Positions 8,504 to 17,423 of a stretch of 51,994 nucleotides of DNA are shown one piece after another. The translations under genes were made by a program, and so were the position numbers. The notes beneath the pieces were generated by a model. That model had not been told where the DNA came from. It was given only the letters and a program-made list of their open reading frames with translations, and made no database searches. Origin of the DNA: Pseudonocardia xinjiangensis (GTDB lineage Bacteria > Actinomycetota > Actinomycetes > Mycobacteriales > Pseudonocardiaceae); the NCBI RefSeq assembly GCF_012911925.1, contig NZ_JAAXKY010000035.1:1-51994 (forward strand), given 5' to 3'. How positions within the stretch are numbered: position 1 is the first letter of the stretch; each line of letters starts with the position of its first letter.

Positions 8504-9248
8504 CCCGGCCCTCCTGGGCCGCCGCCTTCAGCCAGGTCACGGCCTCCTCGACGGTGACCACCGCGGGCACGTCCGGGGCGGGCGGGCGGTCGAGCAGCAC
8601 GACGGGCACGCCCAGCTCCCGCGCGGCGACCAGCTTGGCCGCGGTCATCTCGCCGCCGCTGTCGCGGGTGACCAGCACGTCGATGCGGTGCTCGCGCAGC
8701 AGCTCGCGTTCGGAGTCGGCGGTGAACGGCCCCCGGCCGAGCACCACGTGGCACCGGGCCGGCAGGGGCGGCAGCGGCGGGTCGACGCAGCGGAGCAGGA
8801 ACCAGAGCCGGTCGAGCGCGGCGAACGCGGCGAGATCGCCGTGTCCCGTGGTCAGGAAGACCCGCTCCCCCAGTGCGGGCAGCAGCGCGGCGGCAGCCGC
8901 GGCGTCGGGGACCCGGTGCCAGCGGTCCCCCGGTCCCGCGGTCCAGCCCGGGCGACGCAAGCTGAGCAGCGGCACACCGGTGGCGGTGGTGGCCGCCACG
9001 GCGTTGGCGGACATCCCGGCGGCGAAGGGATGGGTGGCGTCGACGACGGCGTCGGTCCCGTTGCTGCGCAGCCACGCCACCAGACCGTCGACGCCGCCGA
9101 ACCCGCCGATCCGCACGTCGCCCGGCGGGAGCGCGGGCACCGCCACGCGCCCGGCCAACGAGGAGGTGACCGTGAACCCGGGGCGCCCGTGCAGGGCGGC
9201 GACGAGCCGGCGGGCCTGCCCGGTGCCGCCGAGCACGAGCACCTTCAC
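8445..9248 (-). CDS. cobK: Precorrin-6A reductase CobK
   Basis: 267 residues. It reduces precorrin-6A to dihydroprecorrin-6A in aerobic cobalamin synthesis using NADPH. Evidence: VKVLVLGGTGQARRL nucleotide-binding start, DAVVDATHPFA, VFLTTGHGDLAAF and LVTRDSGGEMTAAKL, the usual order in CobK/CbiJ. The C-terminus continues with a Pro/Ala tail that is antisense to the end of dinB, longer than the family's usual length of around 245. GTG start at 9248 overlaps the stop of cobF in a GTGA tetranucleotide, so the two are translationally coupled. No other cob genes are in the window. Confidence 0.92.
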   Translation of the reverse strand: MKVLVLGGTGQARRLVAALHGRPGFTVTSSLAGRVAVPALPPGDVRIGGFGGVDGLVAWLRSNGTDAVVDATHPFAAGMSANAVAATTATGVPLLSLRRPGWTAGPGDRWHRVPDAAAAAALLPALGERVFLTTGHGDLAAFAALDRLWFLLRCVDPPLPPLPARCHVVLGRGPFTADSERELLREHRIDVLVTRDSGGEMTAAKLVAARELGVPVVLLDRPPAPDVPAVVTVEEAVTWLKAAAQEGRVTPGGTPPAPRAAAPDAGT

Positions 9249-10012
9249 CGGTCCCGCCGCCGCAGGAGGTAGGTGTCCATGATCCAGCCCTTGCGCTCGC
9301 GCCACTCGGCCCGGATCCGCACGATCTCCGCCTTGACCTCCTGCAGGTCGCCGTGCACGAGCACCTCGTCCGCCGTGCCGACGTAGGCGCCCCAGTAGAT
9401 GTCGAGGTCGGTGTCGGGCAGCGCGGCGAAGGCGTTGCGCGCGTCGAGCATGACGACGACGTCGTCCATGCCGGCGGGCAGTCCCTCGTCGGCCAGCCTG
9501 CGCCCGGTGGTGACCGCGAACGGCCTGCCGACCCGGTTGAGGATCACCCGGTGGCGCGCCGCGAGCGCCTGCACGCTGCTGATCCCGGGGATCGACTCCA
9601 CCGCGAACGCGACGGCGCCCCGCCCGGCGATCCGGTCGAGGATGCGCAGCGTGCCGTCGTAGATCGCGGGGTCACCCCACACGAGGAAGGCACCGCAGCC
9701 GTCGGCGTCGAGCTCGTCGGTGATCATCCGCTCGTAGATCGACTCGCGCCGGTCCTGCCAGTCGACGACGGCCGACTCGTACCGGCCCGGCGCCGCGGCC
9801 CGGTCGCGGTGCGGGTCGCCCGCCGCCACCACCCGGTGCGGCCGCGTGACGTGGCGCTCCAGGAGCTCGGAGCGCAGCCGCGCCAGGTCGTCCTTGTCGT
9901 CGCCCTTGTCGATGGTGAAGAAGACGTCGACCCGGTTCATCGCCGCCACCGCCTGCAGCGTGAGGTGCTCGGGATCGCCCGCGCCGATACCGATGACGTA
10001 GACCGTGCGCAC
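9245..10012 (-). CDS. cobF: Precorrin-6A synthase (deacetylating) CobF
   Basis: 255 residues. SAM-dependent methyltransferase that methylates C-1 of precorrin-5 with loss of acetate, giving precorrin-6A, the direct substrate of the downstream CobK. Evidence: TP-methylase opening VYVIGIGAGDPEHLTLQA, the FLVWGDPAIYDGTL motif and SIPGISSVQALAA. The CobF-specific pattern DVFFTIDKGDDKDDL also fits. GTG start at 10012 follows the lipid-kinase-like gene by nine bases, so the three minus-strand genes may form one transcript. Consecutive pathway steps in adjacent genes make this call strong. Confidence 0.94.
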   Translation of the reverse strand: MRTVYVIGIGAGDPEHLTLQAVAAMNRVDVFFTIDKGDDKDDLARLRSELLERHVTRPHRVVAAGDPHRDRAAAPGRYESAVVDWQDRRESIYERMITDELDADGCGAFLVWGDPAIYDGTLRILDRIAGRGAVAFAVESIPGISSVQALAARHRVILNRVGRPFAVTTGRRLADEGLPAGMDDVVVMLDARNAFAALPDTDLDIYWGAYVGTADEVLVHGDLQEVKAEIVRIRAEWRERKGWIMDTYLLRRRDR

Positions 10013-10021
10013 GTCTGGACG

Positions 10022-11071
10022 CTAACCCGGATCCGGCGCGTCCGGCGGCGGGACGTCGGCCACGCGCATCACGAGCGCAGCGGGCACCACCCGGATCTCC
10101 AGCCGGGTCGCGTCGCCGATCGGGTCGCCGTCGAGCTGGGACGGCTGCGGGTCCTCGGCCTCGATGACGATCGAGCGCGCCTGCCAGTGCTCCACCCGCG
10201 AGCTGCCGTCGCCCCGCCTGCTGATCACGCGGCCGGCGACCGCGATCCAGCCGGCGAGGCCCTTCGGGGCGATGTTCACGACGTCGAGCACGCCGTCGTC
10301 GACGGTGGCCCTCGGCATCAGCACCAGACCGCCGAGCAGGGTGCCGCTGTTGCCCACGAGGACGGTGCGGGTGCGGCGACGCAGTGGTGGCCCGTCGTCG
10401 AGGGTCAGGGTGACGCGGGTGCGGCGGCCGCGCATCGCCCGCAGCCCGGAGATCACGTAGGCGAGCGGGCCGACCCGCACCTTCAACGCCTCCGGGGTGC
10501 TCTCCATGATCGCGGCGTCGAACCCGGTGCCCGCCATCACCAGGAAGACGTGCTCCTCGTCGCCGCCGTCGACCCGGACGCGCCCGACGTCGATCTTCCG
10601 GTCGTCACCGGTGAGGGCCACGCGGGCGGCCACGGCCACGTTGTCCGGGGTGCCGAGGGTGCGGGCGAGCAGGTTGCCGGTGCCGGCCGGGACCAGGCCC
10701 ATCGCCACCCCGGTGCCGGCGAGGGCCTCCGCCACCGCCCGCACGGTGCCGTCGCCACCGCAGGCGAGCACGACGTCGGCCCCGCGCTCGACCGCGAGGC
10801 GGGCCTGGCCGGTGCCGGGATCCTCGACGGTGGTCTCCAGCCACAGCGGCGCGGCCCAGCCCAGGCCGGCACAGACCGACTCGATCCGCCTGCGCGTGCC
10901 GGGCTCGATCCTGATCGGGTTGGCCACCACGGCGGGCAGCGGCCGGTCCTCCGGCTCCGCGGTCAGGGAGGCGGGGTCGGCGCCCGCGGGGCGCCCCCTG
11001 ACGAGCACGGCCACCAGCAGGCCCAGCACCGGCAGCGCGGCCAGCACGAGGACCCACCAGTCGCCGGACAC
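10022..11071 (-). CDS. Diacylglycerol/sphingosine kinase-family protein with N-terminal membrane anchor
   Basis: 349 residues from GTG at 11071. One membrane helix comes first ([20 protein letters not shown], residues about 5-24), followed by a DAGK catalytic domain: [11 protein letters not shown], then [14 protein letters not shown] with the GGDGT nucleotide motif and [14 protein letters not shown]. The C-terminal beta-sandwich contains [14 protein letters not shown] and [15 protein letters not shown], normal for the family. It probably phosphorylates a lipid at the membrane; the substrate (diacylglycerol or another polyprenoid or lipid alcohol) is not decided by sequence. An upstream ATG at 11140 would add 23 residues that overlap the end of ald and is less likely. 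Confidence 0.87.
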   Translation of the reverse strand: MSGDWWVLVLAALPVLGLLVAVLVRGRPAGADPASLTAEPEDRPLPAVVANPIRIEPGTRRRIESVCAGLGWAAPLWLETTVEDPGTGQARLAVERGADVVLACGGDGTVRAVAEALAGTGVAMGLVPAGTGNLLARTLGTPDNVAVAARVALTGDDRKIDVGRVRVDGGDEEHVFLVMAGTGFDAAIMESTPEALKVRVGPLAYVISGLRAMRGRRTRVTLTLDDGPPLRRRTRTVLVGNSGTLLGGLVLMPRATVDDGVLDVVNIAPKGLAGWIAVAGRVISRRGDGSSRVEHWQARSIVIEAEDPQPSQLDGDPIGDATRLEIRVVPAALVMRVADVPPPDAPDPG

Positions 11072-11108
11072 GAGCGAACAATAAGCGTCCGGCCGCCGGT
11101 CGTTGCCC

Positions 11109-12227
11109 TCAGGCCGGGACGAGCCCCCGCGGCTCGGCATAGGGCAGGCCGAGGTCGTGGGCCACCTCGAGACTGGTGAGCGCCCCGTCGTGGGTGGACA
11201 GGCCGGCGGCCAGTGCGGGATCGGCGTCGAGCGCCTCGACCCAGCCGAGGTTCGCCAGCTGCAGCACGTACGGCAGCGTGGCGTTGGTCAGCGCGTACGT
11301 CGAGGTGTGCGGCACGGCGCCGGGCATGTTCGCCACGCAGTAGAACACCGAGTCGTGCACCCGGTAGGTCGGGTCGTCGTGCGTGGTGGGCCGGGAGTCC
11401 TCGAAGCAGCCGCCCTGGTCGATGGCGATGTCGACGAGCACGGAGCCCGGCTTCATCCGCCGCACGAGGTCGTTGCTCACCAGCCGCGGCGCCCGGGCAC
11501 CCGGCACGAGCACGGCGCCGATCACGAGATCGGCCGCGAGACACGCCTTCTCGAGCTCGTGCGCGTTGGAGACGATCGTCCGCACGCGGCCCGCGTAGCG
11601 GTCGTCGAGCCGGCGGAGCTTGGTGACGTCGAGGTCGAGCACGGTCACGTCGGCACCGAGCCCGACGGCCATGGCCACCGCGTTCTGCCCGGAGACGCCG
11701 GCTCCGATCACCACGACGTCGGCCGGACGGACCCCGGGGACCCCGCCGAGCAGCACGCCACGCCCGCCCGCGGCACGCATCAGCGCGCTCGCCCCGGCCT
11801 GCGGCGCGAGCCGGCCGGCCACCTCGCTCATCGGCGCGAGCAACGGCAGCGTGCCGTCGGGAAGCCGGACGGTCTCGTACGCGATCGCCGTGGTGCCGGA
11901 CCGGAGCAGCGCCTGGGTGCACGGCAGGGACGCGGCGAGGTGGAGGTAGGTGAACAGCACCTGGCCGCGCCGCAGCCGGTGGTACTCCTGTTCGATCGGC
12001 TCCTTCACCTTCAGCAGCAGGTCGGCGTCGTCCCACACCTCGTCAGCGGTGGGGACGATGCGGGCCCCGGCCGCCTCGAAGTCGGCGTCGGTGATCGAGC
12101 TGCCGAGGCCGGCGCCGCGTTCGACGAGCACGTGGTGCCCGGAGCGGGTGAGCTCGTGCGCCCCGGCCGGGGTCAGCGCGACGCGGTACTCGTGGTTCTT
12201 GACCTCGCGGGGCACACCGATTCTCAT
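11109..12227 (-). CDS. ald: L-alanine dehydrogenase
   Basis: 372 residues, the family's normal length. NAD-dependent interconversion of L-alanine and pyruvate plus ammonia. Evidence: [18 protein letters not shown] start, LLLKVKEP with the substrate-binding lysine, YLHLAA with the catalytic histidine, [14 protein letters not shown]ossmann motif, and the [15 protein letters not shown] and [19 protein letters not shown] signatures. ATG at 12227 is preceded six bases upstream by a -10 element and has no properly spaced Shine-Dalgarno, so the mRNA is probably leaderless. It is divergent from an Lrp-type regulator whose mycobacterial counterpart, AldR, controls ald. Confidence 0.95.
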   Translation of the reverse strand: MRIGVPREVKNHEYRVALTPAGAHELTRSGHHVLVERGAGLGSSITDADFEAAGARIVPTADEVWDDADLLLKVKEPIEQEYHRLRRGQVLFTYLHLAASLPCTQALLRSGTTAIAYETVRLPDGTLPLLAPMSEVAGRLAPQAGASALMRAAGGRGVLLGGVPGVRPADVVVIGAGVSGQNAVAMAVGLGADVTVLDLDVTKLRRLDDRYAGRVRTIVSNAHELEKACLAADLVIGAVLVPGARAPRLVSNDLVRRMKPGSVLVDIAIDQGGCFEDSRPTTHDDPTYRVHDSVFYCVANMPGAVPHTSTYALTNATLPYVLQLANLGWVEALDADPALAAGLSTHDGALTSLEVAHDLGLPYAEPRGLVPA

Positions 12228-12233
12228 CCTTCG

Positions 12234-12262
12234 AGAATGAAGATGACGCTGAAAACGTGCAA
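12234..12262 (-). promoter_or_regulatory. Predicted leaderless promoter of ald
   Basis: Read on the minus strand, TTGCAC (12262-12257), a spacer of exactly 17 bases, and CATTCT (12239-12234) form a sigma-70-like promoter. The -10 ends six bases before the ald ATG at 12227, so transcription would begin at or next to the A of the start codon. Confidence 0.6.
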
Positions 12263-12267
12263 GAGTT

Positions 12268-12292
12268 CGGCAGAAGATTCGATATTCTGCCG
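12268..12292. promoter_or_regulatory. Inverted repeat, candidate AldR operator
   Basis: CGGCAGAA (12268-12275) and TTCTGCCG (12285-12292) are a perfect 8-base inverted repeat with a 9-base spacer. It overlaps the probable -10 (TATTCT, 12283-12288) of the regulator gene and is centred about 53 bases upstream of the predicted ald start. That placement would let one bound Lrp-type dimer repress its own gene and activate ald. Confidence 0.6.
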
Positions 12293-12294
12293 TC

Positions 12295-12825
12295 ATGCCA
12301 ATGTCTCCTGCGGGAGCAGTCCCTCTGCGGCCCGCCCCGCCGCAGGATGTTCGGCCCCTCGACAGCACCGATCTCGCGATCCTCCGCGTCCTCGGCAGCG
12401 ATGCCCGCGTCTCCAACAAGGAGCTGGCCGAGCGGGTCGGCGTGGCCCAGTCCACCTGCCTGGCCAGGGTGCGCGCGCTGCGGGAGACCGGGGTGATCCG
12501 CGGGTACTACGCCGACATCGACCCCCGGGCGCTGGGCCACGACCTCCAGGCGATGATCGCGATCCGCCTGCAGCCCCACGCCCGCGCGGCCATGGGTGAT
12601 CTGGTCACCGTGCTCAGCGGGCGCCACGAGGTGCTCGACGTCTACTTCGTCGCCGGGGCCAACGACTTCCTCGTGCACGTCGCCACGGCGAGCACCGACG
12701 AGCTCCGCCGGTTCGTCGCCGACCACCTCAACCGCAACCCTGCCATCGCCGGCACCGAGACCAGCCTGATCTTCGAGCACACCCGGGCGGCCGGGCGGCG
12801 CGGCGTCCTGCCCGAACCGTCGTGA
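12295..12825 (+). CDS. aldR: Lrp/AsnC-family regulator, probable AldR
   Basis: 176 residues. The winged helix occupies residues about 22-70 ([19 protein letters not shown], then [20 protein letters not shown] with the recognition helix), followed by an RAM ligand-binding domain with [28 protein letters not shown] and TSLIFEHTR. The first 20 residues form a Pro-rich extension. Divergent orientation from ald, with a shared operator between them, supports control of alanine dehydrogenase in response to an amino acid, as known for mycobacterial AldR. ATG at 12295 lies six bases after TATTCT, so this transcript may also be leaderless. Confidence 0.88.
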   Translation: MPMSPAGAVPLRPAPPQDVRPLDSTDLAILRVLGSDARVSNKELAERVGVAQSTCLARVRALRETGVIRGYYADIDPRALGHDLQAMIAIRLQPHARAAMGDLVTVLSGRHEVLDVYFVAGANDFLVHVATASTDELRRFVADHLNRNPAIAGTETSLIFEHTRAAGRRGVLPEPS

Positions 12826-12826
12826 C

Positions 12827-14035
12827 CTAGGCGAGGAACGCCCGGAGCGCGGCGAGGAGCCGGTCGACGTCGTCGTCGTCGAGGTACGGGGCAAGGCCGA
12901 TCCGCAGCGCGCCCCCGTCGCCGAGGCCGAGCCAGCGCGACGCCTCGATCGCGTAGAACGAGCTGGCGGGCGCGTTCACCCCGCGTTCGGCGAGGAACTC
13001 GTACGCCGCGGCGGGCTCCCGGTCGGCGAAGCCGACCAGCAACGTCGGGGTGCGGTGGGCCGCCCGGGAGTACACCGTGACGCCGGGCAGCCCGGCCAGG
13101 CCGGCCTCGATGCGCTCGCGCAGCCGGTCCTCGTGCCCGGCGACCGCCCCCATGGCCGCCACCAGCCGGTCGCGCCGGCTCGCCGCCGCGAGCGTCGAGG
13201 GCCCCAGTGAGGCGAGGAAGTCGACGGCCGCGGTGGTGCCGGCGAGCAGTTCGTAGGGCAGGGTGCCGAGTTCGAACCGCTCCGGGACGGCGTCGGAGGA
13301 GGGCAGCAGCTTCTGCGGGTGCAGGTCGGCGAGTAGCGCGGGCGCCGCGGCGAGCACGCCGCAGTGCGGACCGAGGAACTTGTACGGGGAGCAGGCGTAG
13401 AAGTCGGCGCCCAGCGCCTCGAGATGCACGGCGGCGTGCGCGGTGAAGTGCACCCCGTCCACGTAGGCGAGGGCGCCGGCCTCGTGGACGAGGTCGGTGA
13501 TGGCCCGCACCGGCGGGCAGGTCCCGATCAGGTTCGACGCCGCGGTCACGGCCACGAGGCGGGTGCGCGGGGAGAGCACGGCGGCGATGTCGTCGGCCGT
13601 CAGCTCGCCCGTCGCGGGGTCGAAGGCGGCCCAGCGCACGACGGCACCCACCGCTTCCGCCGCCTGCACCCAGGGCCGGATGTTGGCGTCGTGGTCGAGC
13701 CGGGTGACCACGACCTCGTCACCCGGCCGCCAGGTGGTGGCGACGGTGCGGGCCATGTCGAAGGTGAGCTGGGTCATGCTGCGGCCGAACACGATCCCCG
13801 CCGGATCGGCACCGAGCAGGTCGGCCATCGCGCGGCGCGCCCCGGTCACGATGTCGTCGGCCGTCCGCTCCGCGGCCGTGACCCGGCCCCGGTTGGCCAG
13901 CGGGGAGACCATCGTGCTCGCCACGGCGTCGGCGACCACGTCGGGCACCTGGGATCCACCGGGTCCGTCGAAGTGGGAGAACCCGGCCTTCAACGCGGGG
14001 AAGTGGTCACGGACGGCGCGGACGTCGTAGGGCAT
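12827..14035 (-). CDS. Cysteine desulfurase-like class V aminotransferase
   Basis: 402 residues, fold type I PLP enzyme. The PLP lysine is in CSPYKFLGPHCG; AYVDGVHFTAHA carries the cofactor-binding aspartate and histidine, and VTAASNLIGT lies in the usual position. It fits the subgroup of SufS-related proteins often annotated cysteine desulfurase-like. I cannot identify the mobile catalytic cysteine loop of true SufS/IscS with confidence, and no suf or isc genes are nearby, so the reaction could be a different cysteine or amino-acid elimination. It is convergent with aldR, one base apart, and has its own upstream region of 75 bases facing the pseudokinase gene. Confidence 0.8.
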   Translation of the reverse strand: MPYDVRAVRDHFPALKAGFSHFDGPGGSQVPDVVADAVASTMVSPLANRGRVTAAERTADDIVTGARRAMADLLGADPAGIVFGRSMTQLTFDMARTVATTWRPGDEVVVTRLDHDANIRPWVQAAEAVGAVVRWAAFDPATGELTADDIAAVLSPRTRLVAVTAASNLIGTCPPVRAITDLVHEAGALAYVDGVHFTAHAAVHLEALGADFYACSPYKFLGPHCGVLAAAPALLADLHPQKLLPSSDAVPERFELGTLPYELLAGTTAAVDFLASLGPSTLAAASRRDRLVAAMGAVAGHEDRLRERIEAGLAGLPGVTVYSRAAHRTPTLLVGFADREPAAAYEFLAERGVNAPASSFYAIEASRWLGLGDGGALRIGLAPYLDDDDVDRLLAALRAFLA

Positions 14036-14110
14036 ACGGGCACCCTGTCATGGTCACGTGCCCGTCGGCAGCCGACCTGTGAGGCAGCCGCCCCGATCAG
14101 GGCCGCCGCT

Positions 14111-15940
14111 TCACCAGGCGTCCAGCTCCTCGCCGGGTGCGCGGTGGCGGCCCTGGTTCAGCCCGCGCTGGTAGGTGCTGAGGCGGTCGCGCACCCGGTC
14201 GGGCACCCGCTCGCCCACGGGATTGGGCTCCTGCGCGCGCGGCGGCGGCACGAGCTGGCCGCCGGGGCGGCGCCGGGGCAGTCCGCTCGACGTGGTGGTG
14301 GCCGCCGGCTCCGGCTGGGCGGCGCGGGCGGCGGCCTCGCGCCACTCGGTGTCGTTCGGCGACTCCCAGTCGATCGGAGCGGCACCGTCCGCCGTGCCGC
14401 CCGCCCCGCCGTCGGCGTCGGGGTCGCGGAACCACGCCGAGGCGATGGCCTCGAAGATCGGGGTGGCGTAGCGGTCGTCGATCGGCTCCAGCGGCAGGTC
14501 CAGCAGCGGGCCGAACAGCTCGTCGACCTGGGAGGACGCCGATGGTGAGTAGGCGGGCGCCGGCGGGTCGCCGAACAGTGAGTTCTCCACCTGCCCCGCA
14601 CCGTTGGTGCCCGACCCGTTGGTCGACGGGGCCGAACCGTTGCCGGGCGGCTCGACTGCGCTGCCCCCGTAGAAGGCGTCGTACTGGAAGCCGTTGCCCG
14701 AGGAGAACGGGTCGTGCTCGCGGCGCGGCAGCGCGGTGCCGAGCGAGAACGGGTCGTCGTCGCGCACCGCCCCGCCCGGCGCGAAGGGGTCGTTCTCCCG
14801 GCGCGGCAGCCCGGTTCCGAGCGAGAACGGGTCGTCGTCACGCCGCAGCGGCTTGCTCTCCAGCGAGAACGGGTCGTCGTCACGGCGGAGCGAGCCGTTC
14901 CCCGTCGAGAACACGTCGTCCTCCCCGCGTACCGAGCCGTTGTTGTCCGACGAGAACGGGTCCCGATCGCGCAGCGGGTTGCTGTCGCGCAGCGGGTCCC
15001 GTTCGCGCAGCGGGTCGTCGTCGCGCAGCGGGTCGTTCAGCAGCGGGAACAGGCCCTTGCCGCTCCGCGTGGGCAGAAGCGGATCGCCCTCGGGGCGCAG
15101 GGGGTCGTCGTTCCGCCGCAGGGGGTCGTTCACCAACGGGAACGACCCGGTGCCGTTCCTGGTGGGCAGCAGCGGATCCTCTGCCGCCGGACGGGGCTCG
15201 TCGAGCGTGACGGCGGACGGCGGGCAGTGCACGCTGGCCACCGGCCCGGACCCAGCGTGCGGGGCGCCGGCCAGTGGACGGCTCAGAGTGATGCCGTACC
15301 GCGAACGGTCGGCGATCTGCTCGGCGACCACGGCCACCCGGCGACCGTCGGAGCCGTTCGCGTCGTCGAAGCCCGATGCGTCGCGGCGCGTCCCGCCCTC
15401 GACGGCCACGTCGACGACGATCCCCCTGGCCTCCACCCGGCTCGCGACGTCGAGACGCGCTCCCGGGTAGACGGCGGTGGCGTCGTCGACGAGCTCGGCC
15501 AGGACGTGCAGGAACTCCGCGGCCGCCCCGGCCGCGACGGTGGCCGACGGCGCGGGCCGGACCTCGACGCGGGCCGGCTCCTCGGCGGCCGCGGCGGCGT
15601 CGGCCAGGAGGTCGGACAGCCGCCGGGACACGGTGCCGTGCGCCCCCGGCTCCTGGCCGGCCAGCACGAGGATGCTCTCGGTGTCGCGGCGCATCCGGCG
15701 GCCGGACTCGAGCAGCTCGGGGAACCCGGGAGGCTCGGGGTAGGGCTGCTCCACCCGCAGGCGCTCCAGCAGCCACAGGTGTCGGTCGAGGCGGGCCTGC
15801 AAGCGGCGGGCCACACCGACGGCGGCGTCGTCCCCCGTCGGGCGGCGCGGAGGGTCGTCCCACCTGTCGGCCCATGCAGCAGACCCCTGGCGTCCGACGT
15901 TCACCGAGTCGCCCTCGGAAGCGAACATCCTGTCGCCCAC
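14111..15940 (-). CDS. CvnA-like histidine pseudokinase with DPF/DPL-repeat linker
   Basis: About 609 residues. The N-terminal third matches the DHp/ATPase core of conservon sensor kinases but is degenerate: the LDHLATR histidine motif is replaced by LLESGRRMRRDTESILVLAG, the N box is ELVDDATAVYP rather than ELxDNATxFSP, and no DxGxGM G box follows. Residues from about 250 to 420 are a hydrophilic tract of repeated DPL and DPF motifs. The end resembles the conserved CvnA tail (PIFEAIASAWFR, GLPRRRPGGQLVPP, RDRLSTYQRGLNQGR). There is no sensor or membrane domain and no cvnBCD beside it. The start is uncertain: GTG at 15940 has GAGAGG eight bases upstream; ATG at 15928 and GTG at 16033 are alternatives. 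Probably a scaffold or decoy partner of CvnB-type proteins. Confidence 0.75.
   Translation of the reverse strand: MGDRMFASEGDSVNVGRQGSAAWADRWDDPPRRPTGDDAAVGVARRLQARLDRHLWLLERLRVEQPYPEPPGFPELLESGRRMRRDTESILVLAGQEPGAHGTVSRRLSDLLADAAAAAEEPARVEVRPAPSATVAAGAAAEFLHVLAELVDDATAVYPGARLDVASRVEARGIVVDVAVEGGTRRDASGFDDANGSDGRRVAVVAEQIADRSRYGITLSRPLAGAPHAGSGPVASVHCPPSAVTLDEPRPAAEDPLLPTRNGTGSFPLVNDPLRRNDDPLRPEGDPLLPTRSGKGLFPLLNDPLRDDDPLRERDPLRDSNPLRDRDPFSSDNNGSVRGEDDVFSTGNGSLRRDDDPFSLESKPLRRDDDPFSLGTGLPRRENDPFAPGGAVRDDDPFSLGTALPRREHDPFSSGNGFQYDAFYGGSAVEPPGNGSAPSTNGSGTNGAGQVENSLFGDPPAPAYSPSASSQVDELFGPLLDLPLEPIDDRYATPIFEAIASAWFRDPDADGGAGGTADGAAPIDWESPNDTEWREAAARAAQPEPAATTTSSGLPRRRPGGQLVPPPRAQEPNPVGERVPDRVRDRLSTYQRGLNQGRHRAPGEELDAW
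14690..15185 (-). repeat. Degenerate coding repeat encoding DPF/DPL motifs
   Basis: About seven DPL and six DPF motifs occur in roughly 165 codons, most in the settings RDDDPFSLG, NDPLRR and RDPLRD. In DNA this appears as recurrent blocks such as GAGAACGGGTCGTCGTC on the plus strand. Copies vary in spacing, unlike CRISPR repeats, and the reading frame is kept throughout. Confidence 0.8.
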
Positions 15941-16307
15941 CAATCGGTCCTCTCGAACGGGTCGATGCGCCGCTCCCTCCCAGGAAGCCGCGAGTGGGTC
16001 TGTCACGGCGAGGCGACGCGGAGTGGCTTTCACTGGCGTGGCACGTTACATCTCGCTGCTCCACACGGCGGCACGGTCATGGAGAGTGCGCTCAGGACAC
16101 GGCTGCATGCGGCGGGCGGCCCGGGACGTTTCACCCTTCCCGGAACGTCCTGCACGGTAGCCCAGTGCGGCCGAACGGACGACGGCGCGGGGACGAGCGG
16201 TGCGCTTCGTGCGATCAGGTGGATCACGGCCTCGGGCGATGAGTTTCGGACGTGCCGCGGGTCTCCTGTGCGTGCGCCACGAGGGTGGCGCGGAGTGGAG
16301 GAGTCCG
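15941..16307. other. Divergent intergenic region with one inverted repeat
   Basis: This stretch of 367 bases separates the pseudokinase and BNR-protein genes. It holds a perfect 7-base inverted repeat, GGACGTT (16124-16130) and AACGTCC (16144-16150), with a 13-base spacer. A GTG at 16033 could extend the pseudokinase into it, but that segment has no Shine-Dalgarno. I see no further gene or convincing promoter. Confidence 0.4.
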
Positions 16308-17423
16308 GTGACGGGAGTACGGGTTCTGGTGGGCACGCGCAAGGGCGCGTTCGTGCTGAGCTCCGACGGCAAGCGGGAGCGCTGGGACGTCAGCGGGCCG
16401 CATTTCGCGGGCTGGGAGGTCTACCACGTGGCGGCGTCGCCCGCCGACCCCGACCGCGTCTACGCGGCGCCGTCCGGCGGCTGGTTCGGCCAGCTCCTGC
16501 AGCGGTCCGACGACGGCGGCGCCACTTGGACGCCGGTCGGCAACGAGTTCCGCTACGAGGGCGTACCCGGCACCCACCAGTGGTACGACGGCACGCCGCA
16601 TCCGTGGGAGTTCGCGCGGGTCTGGCATCTGGAGCCCGCCCCGGGCGACCCCGACACCCTCTACGCGGGGGTCGAGGACGCCGCCCTGTTCCGCTCCTCC
16701 GACGGCGGGGGCACCTGGCAGGAGCTGCCCGGGCTGCGCGAGCACGGCTCGGGCCCGCTGTGGCAGCCGGGGGCAGGCGGCATGTGTCTGCACACGATCG
16801 TGCTGGACCCCCGGGACCCGTCCCGGATGCACATCGCCATCTCGGCGGCCGGGGTGTTCCGCACCGACGACGGCGGCAAGACGTGGAAGGCCACCAACCG
16901 CGGCCTGCGGTCCGAGGGCATCCCCGACCCCGACGCGGAGGTGGGCCACTGCGTGCACAACCTCGCGATGCACCCGGCCCGGCCGGATGTGCTGTACATG
17001 CAGAAGCACTGGGACGTCATGCGCACCGACGACGCAGGCGAGAACTGGCACGACATCGGCGGCAACCTGCCCACCGACTTCGGGTTCCCGATCTCCGTGC
17101 ACGCGCACGAGCCGGAGACGGTCTACGTCGTGCCGATCACGAGCGACTCCCACCACTTCCCGCCGGAGGGGAAGCTGCGCGTGTACCGCAGCCGCACCGG
17201 CGGCAACGAGTGGGAACCGCTCACCGCCGGGCTCCCGCAGGAGCACTGCTACGTCAACGTGCTGCGGGACGCGATGGCCGTCGACTCCCTCGAGGACTGC
17301 GGCGTGTACTTCGGCACCACCGGGGGCCAGGTGTACGCCTCCCCGGACGCAGGCGACACCTGGGCGCCCATCGTGCGCGACCTGCCCGCGGTGCTGTCGG
17401 TGGAGGTGCAGACGCTGCCATGA
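16308..17423 (+). CDS. BNR/Asp-box beta-propeller protein (sialidase/VPS10-like fold)
   Basis: 371 residues. Repeated Asp boxes mark the propeller blades: [52 protein letters not shown] and [13 protein letters not shown]. There is no signal peptide, so the protein is probably cytoplasmic, unlike most sialidases, and I do not see a sialidase arginine triad with confidence; an enzyme call would be unsafe. GTG start at 16308 has GGAGGAG a few bases upstream. The last bases overlap the MoaD-like gene in ATGA, so both are made from one coupled mRNA, suggesting a physical or functional partnership. Confidence 0.82.
   Translation: MTGVRVLVGTRKGAFVLSSDGKRERWDVSGPHFAGWEVYHVAASPADPDRVYAAPSGGWFGQLLQRSDDGGATWTPVGNEFRYEGVPGTHQWYDGTPHPWEFARVWHLEPAPGDPDTLYAGVEDAALFRSSDGGGTWQELPGLREHGSGPLWQPGAGGMCLHTIVLDPRDPSRMHIAISAAGVFRTDDGGKTWKATNRGLRSEGIPDPDAEVGHCVHNLAMHPARPDVLYMQKHWDVMRTDDAGENWHDIGGNLPTDFGFPISVHAHEPETVYVVPITSDSHHFPPEGKLRVYRSRTGGNEWEPLTAGLPQEHCYVNVLRDAMAVDSLEDCGVYFGTTGGQVYASPDAGDTWAPIVRDLPAVLSVEVQTLP

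Noticed and set aside
14690..15185. Repeats that at first resemble a CRISPR array
   Set aside because: Repeat spacing is irregular, the units stay in one reading frame and encode DPF/DPL motifs, and no cas gene is present.
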